From assembly GCA_030748635.1 (NCBI GenBank), contig JASMLP010000121.1, forward strand, positions 1 to 32,336: a DNA stretch of 32,336 nt, given 5' to 3'. Origin of the DNA: Planctomycetota bacterium (GTDB lineage Bacteria; Planctomycetota; JACQVV01; JASMLP01). This document shows, one piece after another, positions 1 to 6,323 of this stretch. Numbering within the stretch: position 1 is the stretch's first letter; each line of letters opens with the position of its first letter. The notes under the pieces are model-generated. The model saw only the letters and a program-made list of their open reading frames with translations, ran no database searches and was not told the origin of the DNA. The position numbers were made by a program, and so were the translations under genes.

Positions 1-468
1 CAGGGGAATACCGTCGAAAAGCACCTCCATATCCTCCAACGAACTGACCGCGACACCGCAACGCCCAACCTCTCCCAGCGAGCGAGGATGATCGCCGTCG
101 AGTCCCATCAAGGTGGGCATATCAAAAGCCACGGAAAGTCCTGTTTGACCGTGCCGCAACAGATACTTGTACCGCTCGTTGGTATCAAAAGCGGTCCCAA
201 ACCCGGAAAACTGTCTCATCGTCCAGAGACGTCCCCGATACATGGTTGGATACGGACCTCGCGTATACGGATATTCTCCGGGAAGTCCGAGCGACTCGTG
301 GTCATAGGAAGAATCCTCGGCGTCAGGAACCCCCACGATCGGAACTTCCATACCGCTAAGAGTCGTAAATTCCGCATCGCGCTCCACCCACTCCCGGGCA
401 TTGCGCTCTTTCCAGGAATTCAATTTTGTTTTTTCATCTGTTTGTGTCATCGGTTCGGTCGGTTTCAT
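1..468 (-). CDS. mcmA: Methylmalonyl-CoA mutase, N-terminal part (cut by window edge)
   Basis: The visible 156 residues are the N-terminal region of the large/catalytic subunit of adenosylcobalamin-dependent methylmalonyl-CoA mutase, which interconverts methylmalonyl-CoA and succinyl-CoA in the cytoplasm. Seen directly: the family signatures [20 protein letters not shown], then [19 protein letters not shown], then [20 protein letters not shown], which form the start of the TIM-barrel substrate-binding domain. The ATG at 468-466 is chosen because GGAGGAGA lies just upstream at good spacing; a second in-frame ATG 18 nt downstream has no such site. The gene begins 23 nt after the meaB stop, so it is the last visible member of the acyl-CoA operon. 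The cobalamin-binding domain is outside the window. A related acyl-CoA mutase such as isobutyryl-CoA mutase cannot be fully excluded from this fragment, but the neighbouring meaB fits methylmalonyl-CoA mutase. Confidence 0.92.
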   Translation of the reverse strand, partial: MKPTEPMTQTDEKTKLNSWKERNAREWVERDAEFTTLSGMEVPIVGVPDAEDSSYDHESLGLPGEYPYTRGPYPTMYRGRLWTMRQFSGFGTAFDTNERYKYLLRHGQTGLSVAFDMPTLMGLDGDHPRSLGEVGRCGVAVSSLEDMEVLFDGIPL

Positions 469-491
469 AATAACCGCTCTCCTCCCATCAT

Positions 492-1520
492 TTAGGATGA
501 TGCATCCTGTGAATCCCGGTCGAGGAAGTTCTGCACGAGACGCCCAACCGCCCGGTGCAAGGTCTCCTCACGAACTTCGGCGAGCCTGACGGCCTCCTCG
601 AAATCCGAACGCATCCGGGAACTCCCAAAAAAGAGTCGCTCCATACGTTCTGCCAGCATGGCGCGAAGTTGACGAGCTAGATTCTCTCGACGACGTCGGG
701 ATAGTCGCCCTTCTCGTTGCATGAATTCTTGATGTCGATCGATGGCCTCGATCAGTTCGAGAATACCCATTCCGTTTGCCGCGCTGGTTCGAACGATCTC
801 TGGCTGACGCTTCTCCGAGTGATCGTCCAGGATATCCTGAGTCAATAAAAGTTCTCGTTCGAGGCGATCGGCCCCTTCCCGGTCACACTTGTTTACGACA
901 AAGAGGTCGGCCACTTCCATCAGGCCTGCCTTCAAGGCTTGAATCCCATCGCCAGATTCGGGAGATATGACGACCAACGTGGTATCCACCGCCTCGGCCA
1001 CGTCAATCTCACTTTGCCCCACACCGACCGTCTCGATGAATACGATATCCAATCCGAACGCGTCCATGAGAAGAGTCGCATCCAGAGTCGCTCCGGAAAG
1101 CCCTCCAAGACGACCTCGACTGGCCATGGACCGGATAAATACACCTCGATCGGTCGCGAATTCCTGCATGCGAACCCGATCTCCCAGCAGGGCGCCTCCC
1201 GTGAATGAACTGCTCGGATCGACAGCCACGACACCCACGGTTTTTCCCGCCTCCCGGTATTGCCGTATAAGCGCAGAAACCACCGTGCTCTTTCCCGCTC
1301 CCGGGGGACCGGTTACTCCCAACCGAATCGCTCGACCGGCTCGTCCGTGCACCCGTTCGAGAATCTGTTCCGACTCTCCCCCGCCCCGCTCGATCCGAGT
1401 CAGGGCCTTGGCCAGCGCTAGGCGATCTCCGGCAAGAAATCTTTCAATGAGATCTTCGATATCCACTGTCGATGAAGCTCGAATCGACACCGCTGGGACT
1501 AAATCCAACTCGGTCGTCAT
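492..1520 (-). CDS. meaB: Methylmalonyl-CoA mutase-associated GTPase MeaB
   Basis: G3E-family P-loop GTPase of the MeaB/ArgK group that loads and protects the B12 mutase. Known of the family: it gates adenosylcobalamin delivery and prevents inactivation of the mutase. Seen in the 342-aa product: Walker [10 protein letters not shown] at residues 71-79, the switch-like GDRVRM at 113-118, ETVGVGQSE at 163-171 and the guanine-specificity motif NKCD at 210-213. Length is normal for the family. Its ATG overlaps the stop of the upstream acyl-CoA dehydrogenase by 4 nt (ATGA), and the mutase gene follows 23 nt later, which implies translational coupling and a shared role. Nothing is missing or odd. 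Confidence 0.96.
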   Translation of the reverse strand: MTTELDLVPAVSIRASSTVDIEDLIERFLAGDRLALAKALTRIERGGGESEQILERVHGRAGRAIRLGVTGPPGAGKSTVVSALIRQYREAGKTVGVVAVDPSSSFTGGALLGDRVRMQEFATDRGVFIRSMASRGRLGGLSGATLDATLLMDAFGLDIVFIETVGVGQSEIDVAEAVDTTLVVISPESGDGIQALKAGLMEVADLFVVNKCDREGADRLERELLLTQDILDDHSEKRQPEIVRTSAANGMGILELIEAIDRHQEFMQREGRLSRRRRENLARQLRAMLAERMERLFFGSSRMRSDFEEAVRLAEVREETLHRAVGRLVQNFLDRDSQDASS

Positions 1521-2680
1521 TCGGTCTCCTCCCGAAGGAGGTTCCGAGCGATCACCATCTTCTGAATTTCACTCGTCCCTTCATAAAGTTCCACAATTCG
1601 GGCATCCCGGAAAATGCGCTCGATTCGAGTACCCACCAATCCGGCGGATTCGAACACCTCACTCATCGCCATCCGCACCACCTCATTGGCTGTCCGGCTG
1701 GAATGAAATTTGGCCATGGAAGAAGCTCTCGAATGCCCGACCCCCTGATCTCGCATTTCCGCCGCTTGCCGGACCAGAAGGCGAGAGGCTTCGATCGCTG
1801 TAGCCGACTCCGCCAACGCCCACTCCACCTCTTGCGATGCCAGGAGGCGAGGCTCGCTTCGCACCGCATCCAACATGGAATCGAGCGCGGAACGAGCAAT
1901 GCCCAGAGCCTGACTGGCGATTCCGATCCGTCCGCCATCTAACCCCGCCATCGCGACTCCGAATCCACGATCGATCTCTCCCAGCAAGTTCTCTTCCGGA
2001 ACCAAGAGTCCATCATAAGCTGTTTCGATACAATGACTTGCGGATAGTCCCATTTTCGTTTCCGCCTTACCAGCCGTGAAGCCTTCCCAACCGGTCTCGA
2101 CCAGAAAAGCGCTGATTCCTCGCGAAGGTTTGCTGGGAGATTCGGAAGTCCGAGCGAACAGGATAAGCACATCGGCCACATCACCGCTGGTCACGAAGTT
2201 CTTGGTCCCTTCGATCCGCCACCCCCCCTCGACCCGCTCAGCCCGGCAACCAAGACCGGCCGCGTCCGACCCCGAACGAGGTTCGGTCAAACTGTAGGCT
2301 CCGATCCACTCACCCGTTGCCAGACGTGGAAGATACTTGTGACGAATGTCTTCTCGAGCCCACTGTTCGATCAGATACGAGGTCAATGAGGTGTGCACAC
2401 TCAACATGGTTGCTGTCGATGGACAGACCCGACTCACCTCTTCGATGATCCGACTGGACTCGACACTCCCCAGACCGAGCCCACCGTATTGGGAAGCGAT
2501 CGTAACACCAAATATTCCCGCTTGGGCCAGTGCCCGGATTCCAGATTCGTGATACCGCCCCTCCGCGCACACCTGCTCGACTTCGGGCTCAATCACCTCA
2601 CGACAGATTTGTCTCACCTGTTCGAGCACTTGTTCGGAATCGCAAGATTTTCCTTCCATCACATCAATCCCGGTAGTCAT
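1517..2680 (-). CDS. Acyl-CoA dehydrogenase (short/medium-chain type)
   Basis: FAD-dependent acyl-CoA dehydrogenase, 387 aa, making trans-2-enoyl-CoA and passing electrons to an electron-transfer flavoprotein. Seen: the FAD/substrate motifs YSLTEPRSGSD and NFVTSG in the middle domain, FRDARI, and the C-terminal LYEGTSEIQ motif whose Glu367 matches the catalytic base of butyryl-CoA-type enzymes. Length is typical. The gene overlaps the dehydrogenase gene upstream by 17 nt and meaB downstream by 4 nt, so it belongs to the same transcript. The context suggests a short or branched acyl-CoA substrate; chain-length preference cannot be read from sequence alone. Confidence 0.93.
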   Translation of the reverse strand: MTTGIDVMEGKSCDSEQVLEQVRQICREVIEPEVEQVCAEGRYHESGIRALAQAGIFGVTIASQYGGLGLGSVESSRIIEEVSRVCPSTATMLSVHTSLTSYLIEQWAREDIRHKYLPRLATGEWIGAYSLTEPRSGSDAAGLGCRAERVEGGWRIEGTKNFVTSGDVADVLILFARTSESPSKPSRGISAFLVETGWEGFTAGKAETKMGLSASHCIETAYDGLLVPEENLLGEIDRGFGVAMAGLDGGRIGIASQALGIARSALDSMLDAVRSEPRLLASQEVEWALAESATAIEASRLLVRQAAEMRDQGVGHSRASSMAKFHSSRTANEVVRMAMSEVFESAGLVGTRIERIFRDARIVELYEGTSEIQKMVIARNLLREETE

Positions 2681-3521
2681 AAAAGCCTCTTCCGCTCTTC
2701 TTGCCTAACCGACCCGCTTCGACCATCTTGCGTAGCAAAGGGCTGGGGCGATATTTATCATCGCCCAACTCACGATGAAGGACCTCCATGATCGACAAGC
2801 AGGTATCCAGGCCGATGAAGTCCGCCAAAGCGATCGGACCGACCGGATGATTCATCCCGAGTTTCATAATTCGATCCACCGCATCGGGAGTTGCAACCCC
2901 TTCGTGCACGGTCTGAATCGCTTCGTTGAGCATCGGGAGAAGAACCCGATTGGATACAAAACCGGGAAAATCCCGAACTTCTATCGGCGTTTTACCCAGC
3001 TTTTCACACCACCCGATCACGGTAGAAACGGTCTCATCCGAAGTCTCGAGCCCCCGGATAATCTCCACCAGAGTCATCAACGGAACCGGATTCATGAAAT
3101 GCATGCCGATCACACGATCGGGTCGAGAGGTCAGCGCCCCCAGTGAAGTAATCGACAGACTGGAGGTGTTGGAGGCCAGAATGGCCGAAGAACCGGTCAC
3201 ATGATCAAGATTCGTAAAAATAGTTCTCTTCAGTTCAACAATTTCCGGGACGGCCTCGACCACGAGTTGAGCCCCGGCAGCCGCATCGATATCGCTGGCG
3301 TAGGTAAGCCGATCCAGAGCGACTCCCCGCACCTCATCGGTCATACGACCCTTGCGGACCAGTTTCTCCAGGCTGCTCTCGATACCCTGCCGACCTCGAT
3401 CCAGACACTCCTGAGAGATATCGATCAAGGTCACGGGGTGAGAACCTACCGAGGCAAAAACCTGAGCGATCCCGCTACCCATCTGTCCGGCCCCGATCAC
3501 CGCGACGTGTTCCAAACTCAT
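2664..3521 (-). CDS. hbd: 3-hydroxyacyl-CoA (3-hydroxybutyryl-CoA) dehydrogenase
   Basis: NAD(P)-dependent dehydrogenase, 285 aa, interconverting 3-hydroxyacyl-CoA and 3-ketoacyl-CoA. Seen: the N-terminal Rossmann motif GAGQMGSGIAQ, NTSSLSIT, the catalytic-His region GMHFMNPVPLMTLVE, and GFVSNR leading into the C-terminal helical domain. The length matches stand-alone Hbd/PaaH enzymes, not the large FadB fusion. The ATG at 3521 is chosen because it begins the nucleotide-binding domain directly. The thiolase gene lies 118 nt upstream and the acyl-CoA dehydrogenase overlaps downstream. Pairing with a thiolase suggests beta-oxidation or acetoacetyl-CoA reduction. No enoyl-CoA hydratase is visible in the window. 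Confidence 0.94.
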   Translation of the reverse strand: MSLEHVAVIGAGQMGSGIAQVFASVGSHPVTLIDISQECLDRGRQGIESSLEKLVRKGRMTDEVRGVALDRLTYASDIDAAAGAQLVVEAVPEIVELKRTIFTNLDHVTGSSAILASNTSSLSITSLGALTSRPDRVIGMHFMNPVPLMTLVEIIRGLETSDETVSTVIGWCEKLGKTPIEVRDFPGFVSNRVLLPMLNEAIQTVHEGVATPDAVDRIMKLGMNHPVGPIALADFIGLDTCLSIMEVLHRELGDDKYRPSPLLRKMVEAGRLGKKSGRGFYDYRD

Positions 3522-3563
3522 TGTCCCTAGCCACTCCTAATCATGCGAAACGCAACGAAAACC

Positions 3564-3585
3564 CTTTTCCGAAAACTCGGAAAAG
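3564..3585 (-). other. Intergenic hairpin between thiolase and hbd genes
   Basis: Within the 118-nt gap 3522-3639 there is a perfect 9-bp inverted repeat, CTTTTCCGA at 3564-3572 and TCGGAAAAG at 3577-3585, with a 4-nt loop. On the minus strand it is followed by GGTTTTCG rather than a clean T run. It could be a weak terminator, an attenuator or an mRNA-stability element separating expression of the thiolase from the downstream genes. I see no strong promoter in the gap. Confidence 0.45.
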
Positions 3586-3639
3586 AACTCCTCCCTTTCG
3601 ACAGATCTCTTTTTATACCAGTATGATGCGTCGAATATA

Positions 3640-4821
3640 CTAACAAGTTTCAACCGCAACAGCAACCGATCCACCGCCCCCCAGGCAGAGCGTTGCCAGA
3701 CCGGTTTCGCCTCCTCGGTGCTTCAAAGCGTGTAGCAAAGTGGTCAGGATACGCGCCCCGGAACAACCGATCGGATGACCGAGCGCGACGGCTCCTCCAT
3801 GAATATTCACACGATCCTGATCCAGTCCGAGTTTGCGAATCAAGGCCACAGTGCTGGCACTGAAAGCCTCGTTGATCTCCACCAGATCGAAGGATGCGGC
3901 CGATACGCTTAGCCGTTCCTCGACCTTTTTCACCCCCTCTAACGGGGCCATCATCACCCATCGAGGCTCCACGAATCCGCTAGCATAGGCCGTGATTTTA
4001 GCCAGCGGCTGAACTCCGAGTTCTTCCACTTTTCGAGCACTGGCCACGACCAGAGCGCTCGCTCCATCGTTGATCGTGCTCGCATTCCCCGCCGTGACCG
4101 AACCTTCCCGATCAAACGCGGGCTTGAGTCGACCGAGAGATTCCGCAGTCACCCCTTCCCGTGGTCCCTCATCTCGAGCGAAGAGGAGTGGGTCTCCCTT
4201 CCGCTGAGGTACCTTGACCGGAACGATTTCACGATCAAACAGCGATTTTTCCTGAGCTTTCAATGCCCGCTCATGACTCCGAGCCGCATACGCATCCTGA
4301 TCCTCCCGACTAATACCAAACTCCCGGACCACCAGTTCGGCAGTCATGCCCATATGCTGATCGTCATACGGATCCCAGAGACCGTCATAGATCATTCCAT
4401 CCAGTACGCGTCCATGGCCTAGCCGGATTCCCGTTCGAGCATCCGGCAGATAATAGGGCGCCTGGGACATCGACTCCTGCCCCCCAGCGAGCAGTAGATC
4501 CGCGTCGCCGGCTTTGATGGCCTGCGCCGCCAGACAAACCGCCTTGAGACCGGAGCCACAGACCTTGTTGATCGTCAATGCGGGAATCCGATCCGGCAGT
4601 TCGGCCCGTCGTGCCGACTGTCGGGCAGGCGCCTGACCAGCCCCTCCCTGAAGAACATGCCCAAGAATCACTTCATCCACGTCTTCAGCACTAGCACCGG
4701 AACGGGACAAAGCCTCCTTCAAGACCACCCCACCCAGTTCGGCGGCCGGTAAACCCGACAGGGTTCCCTGAAACCGACCGATAGCCGTGCGAACCGCACT
4801 CAAGATATATACGTCACTCAT
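3640..4821 (-). CDS. atoB: Acetyl-CoA C-acetyltransferase (thiolase)
   Basis: Biosynthetic/degradative thiolase, 393 aa, that condenses two acetyl-CoA or cleaves 3-ketoacyl-CoA. Seen: the nucleophile Cys88 in NKVCGSGLKAV, GHPIGCSGARI with His349, and CLGGGG with Cys379. These are the complete Cys-His-Cys set, at positions typical of the family. Length is normal. It heads the acyl-CoA gene group, 118 nt before hbd, and lies 94 nt after the stop of the selenoprotein glutaredoxin gene. No good Shine-Dalgarno is obvious before the ATG at 4821, but the protein begins in register with the family (MSDVYILSAVRTAIGRF). Whether it acts in acetoacetyl-CoA synthesis or in beta-oxidation cannot be decided here. 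Confidence 0.95.
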   Translation of the reverse strand: MSDVYILSAVRTAIGRFQGTLSGLPAAELGGVVLKEALSRSGASAEDVDEVILGHVLQGGAGQAPARQSARRAELPDRIPALTINKVCGSGLKAVCLAAQAIKAGDADLLLAGGQESMSQAPYYLPDARTGIRLGHGRVLDGMIYDGLWDPYDDQHMGMTAELVVREFGISREDQDAYAARSHERALKAQEKSLFDREIVPVKVPQRKGDPLLFARDEGPREGVTAESLGRLKPAFDREGSVTAGNASTINDGASALVVASARKVEELGVQPLAKITAYASGFVEPRWVMMAPLEGVKKVEERLSVSAASFDLVEINEAFSASTVALIRKLGLDQDRVNIHGGAVALGHPIGCSGARILTTLLHALKHRGGETGLATLCLGGGGSVAVAVETC

Positions 4822-4858
4822 GATGAGCGAAACCCTATCCTTCCCAATAGAAATGAAA

Positions 4859-4880
4859 CTCCGGGCCCATGGGAGCGGAG
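4859..4880 (-). terminator. Possible weak terminator after the selenoprotein glutaredoxin gene
   Basis: On the minus strand CTCCG (4880-4876) pairs with CGGAG (4863-4859) around a segment containing the palindrome CCCATGGG. It is followed by the T-rich stretch TTTCATTTCT. It lies 36 nt beyond the glutaredoxin stop and before the thiolase gene. The stem is short and has an internal mismatch, so this is only a candidate. Confidence 0.3.
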
Positions 4881-4915
4881 CAAAAGATCTCGTACCGAGT
4901 TACCAGGCAGCGATC

Positions 4916-5155
4916 TCAACCCGCGAGAGCCGCTTCGATTTCCGCCTGCCGAAAACCGACAATCACCTTGTCACCTACGACAATCGTAGGGGTTCCCATA
5001 CTCTTGTAGGTCTGAACCAGTTCCATCTGAGCTTCAGGATCGGTTGCGATATTCTTCTCCTGATATTCGACCCCCTTGGACGAAAGAAACTCCTTCGCCG
5101 AAGTACACGGGCCTCAGTGAGGACTGCTGAATACGATCACTTTCTTATCGGACAT
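4916..5155 (-). CDS. Glutaredoxin-like selenoprotein with U-G-P-C active site (in-frame TGA)
   Basis: A 79-aa glutaredoxin/thioredoxin-fold protein is encoded if the TGA at 5116-5114 (codon 14) is read as selenocysteine. Seen: beta strand KKVIVFSS, then PHUGPCTSAKEFL with U14 and Cys17, then KGVEYQEKNIATDP, the cis-proline motif MGTPTIVVGD and a C-terminal helix EIEAALAG ending in TGA. A normal member has Cys at the U position, so the TGA falls exactly on the catalytic residue. A 12-bp stem-loop downstream fits a bacterial SECIS. The start at 5155 has AGGA about 8 nt upstream. Likely role: cytoplasmic thiol/disulfide or selenol redox chemistry, substrate unknown. It resembles the family NCBI calls Uxx-star glutaredoxin-like (seleno)proteins, from memory. 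Standard ORF calling misses the gene because of the TGA. Sec machinery genes are not in the window. Confidence 0.87.
5075..5103 (-). promoter_or_regulatory. Bacterial SECIS element of the glutaredoxin-like selenoprotein
   Basis: On the minus strand CTTCGGCGAAGG (5103-5092) pairs with CTTTCGTCCAAG (5086-5075) around the loop AGTTT. That is a 12-bp stem with one C-C mismatch and two G-U pairs. The apical loop starts 23 nt after the UGA and has G as its second base. Both properties agree with the published bacterial SECIS model (loop about 16-37 nt downstream, G among the first two loop bases). It would recruit SelB with Sec-tRNA. Confidence 0.78.
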
Positions 5156-5360
5156 GATTCTTTTCCTTTCCGTGGTGAGAGGATAACCGTCTGGGCTGAA
5201 AGCCACACCCGGCGTGTGTGAGTGAAACGAAACTTTTGCCTATCCTACGCTCTGAAGGTCCGGTAGGGAATACGGGACCGTACCCCGGAGAAAAGAGGCC
5301 CCAATACCCCTTTCTTCTCTCCCGGTTCGGGAAAATACCTCCACGATCAGGAACCGTTGA

Positions 5361-5716
5361 TCAGACCCCGATCCCCTTCTGTTCTCCGTTCGAGTTGACT
5401 CGAATCCGACGAAACACCAACCCCATCTCGATCACGAGCCAGACCGAAAGGATCAAAGTGGAGAGCGGAAAACTCCTTTTTCCGCGGGAGCGGAGAGATT
5501 GCTACACAGACTCAAAACCGTTGCCGTCCCGGTGGCCACCATCATGAATAACATCGGAACCAACGTGTACCGAACGGGTCGCTGTCACCCAGAAAGAGAC
5601 ACACTGACGATGAAAAGCCCCAACCCGGCCAGCAACTGATGGGTAGTGCCGTCCAGGAGGTGGGCGACCACGAAACCAGCCCCACAGATCAAATCGATTC
5701 CCAGCGCATGAATCAT
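5361..5716 (-). pseudogene. cstA: Decayed remnant of a CstA-type carbon-starvation/peptide permease C-terminus
   Basis: On the minus strand, one frame reads TTHQLLAGLGLFIVSVSLSG, a TGA at 5590-5588, then RPVRYTLVPMLFMMVATGTA. After a frameshift near 5500 another frame reads SLRSRGKRSF and then LILSVWLVIEMGLVFRR, before a stop at 5363-5361. In order, these resemble the last helices of CstA permeases (GATNQLLAG, RRGRPxWYTLVPM, and the final xLWLVxEA helix), judged from memory. The upstream two thirds are absent. The internal TGA is preceded by GG and would be a one-base change from CGA (Arg), which fits decay. The remnant sits between the two selenoprotein genes, starting right after the redoxin stop. 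The 205 nt between its end and the glutaredoxin start (5156-5360) show nothing coding. Alternative: a short two-helix protein of about 44 aa (ATG at 5716). Confidence 0.55.
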
Positions 5717-5720
5717 TCGG

Positions 5721-6323
5721 TCATTTTCCATCCGACCGCGAACGGCCCTGATCATCGTAAAAAAGAGACCATTGATCCGGGCGATACCGATCCAGAGCGT
5801 GCAAAAACTCCAGCGGCAAGGTCAACTCCTCCTCCTCGTGAGGTCCCACCAACGGTTGACCGTGCAAATAACCGTCTCGGTCGATGACATAGGTGGTCGG
5901 ACTCCCGGGAATTCGGGCCTTGCCGTAGATCCGTCCGTAGGCGGTCACAACCCCCAAATCTCCCCGAACCGTTCGAACGCGCGCTCCTTCGCCCAGATGC
6001 ATTCTCCGAAACCGACTCAACCGATCCTCATCACAGGCCTGCCCATTGCCGGTGATGCATACCAGAACGACCTCTAATCCAACCCGCTTCCAGGCCGGAT
6101 CCGTGGCGATCCGGCCCACGGCCGGCATCATCTGCGTCGCCATCCTTCATCCCGGTTTGAAAAAAATCAGAAGCACCAGTTTTCCCCGAAGATCCTTCAA
6201 TTCGAGAATACGCCCCGATCCTTCCTGCAGCGCGAAGGACGGCGCACGGCGCAAACGATCTACCGACTCTTGAGCCATACCCCATCCTCCCAGGAAAACC
6301 AGGAGAAGAAGAATCGACCTCAT
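5721..6323 (-). CDS. Exported TlpA-like redoxin, candidate selenoprotein (U-R-M-A, in-frame TGA)
   Basis: A 200-aa thioredoxin-fold protein results if the TGA at 6149-6147 (codon 59) is read as selenocysteine. Seen: signal peptide MRSILLLLVFLGGWGMAQE; APSFALQEGSGRILELKDLRGK, the usual TlpA/AhpC-like lead-in; LVLLIFFKPGURMATQMMP with U59 where family members have the catalytic Cys; Cys89 and Cys97 as possible resolving residues; and RIPGSPTTYVIDRDG with cis-Pro142. The motif is UxxA, so no CxxC-type partner is present. The ATG at 6323 overlaps the gatB stop by 4 nt (ATGA), which fixes the start and implies coupling. A SECIS-like hairpin follows the TGA. It likely acts outside the cytoplasmic membrane in thiol or peroxide redox. 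A decayed gene with a nonsense codon is the alternative, but the frame stays intact on both sides. Confidence 0.82.
6108..6129 (-). promoter_or_regulatory. Candidate bacterial SECIS element of the redoxin gene
   Basis: On the minus strand GAT-G-CCGGCC (6129-6120) pairs with GGCCGG-ATC (6116-6108) around the loop GTG. The stem is 6 G/C pairs plus 3 pairs beyond a single bulged G on the 5' side. The loop starts 28 nt after the UGA and its first base is G, again within the known bacterial SECIS rules. The GC-rich stem makes it stable. Confidence 0.68.

Noticed and set aside
88-495. 135-aa plus-strand ORF
   Set aside because: Antisense to the methylmalonyl-CoA mutase N-terminus, which is clearly recognisable on the minus strand.
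967-1803. 278-aa plus-strand ORF
   Set aside because: Lies opposite meaB and the acyl-CoA dehydrogenase gene, with an Arg/Pro/Ser-rich composition typical of an antisense shadow and no family-like motif.
5204-5218. Small inverted repeat CACAC/GTGTG upstream of the glutaredoxin gene
   Set aside because: Only 5 bp with no T run and no conserved context that I can point to; too common by chance.
5588-5590. Third selenocysteine codon in the cstA-like stretch
   Set aside because: The aligned CstA position is in a loop that is normally basic, not Cys, and a frameshift follows nearby. Decay is simpler.
4916-6323. TGA read as Trp or Gly throughout (alternative genetic code)
   Set aside because: Many intact genes in the window end in TGA (gatA, gatB, the glycosyltransferase, the aminotransferase, rmlB), and the two internal TGAs fall precisely at redox-active positions followed by SECIS-like hairpins. 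Selenocysteine explains this better than a code change.
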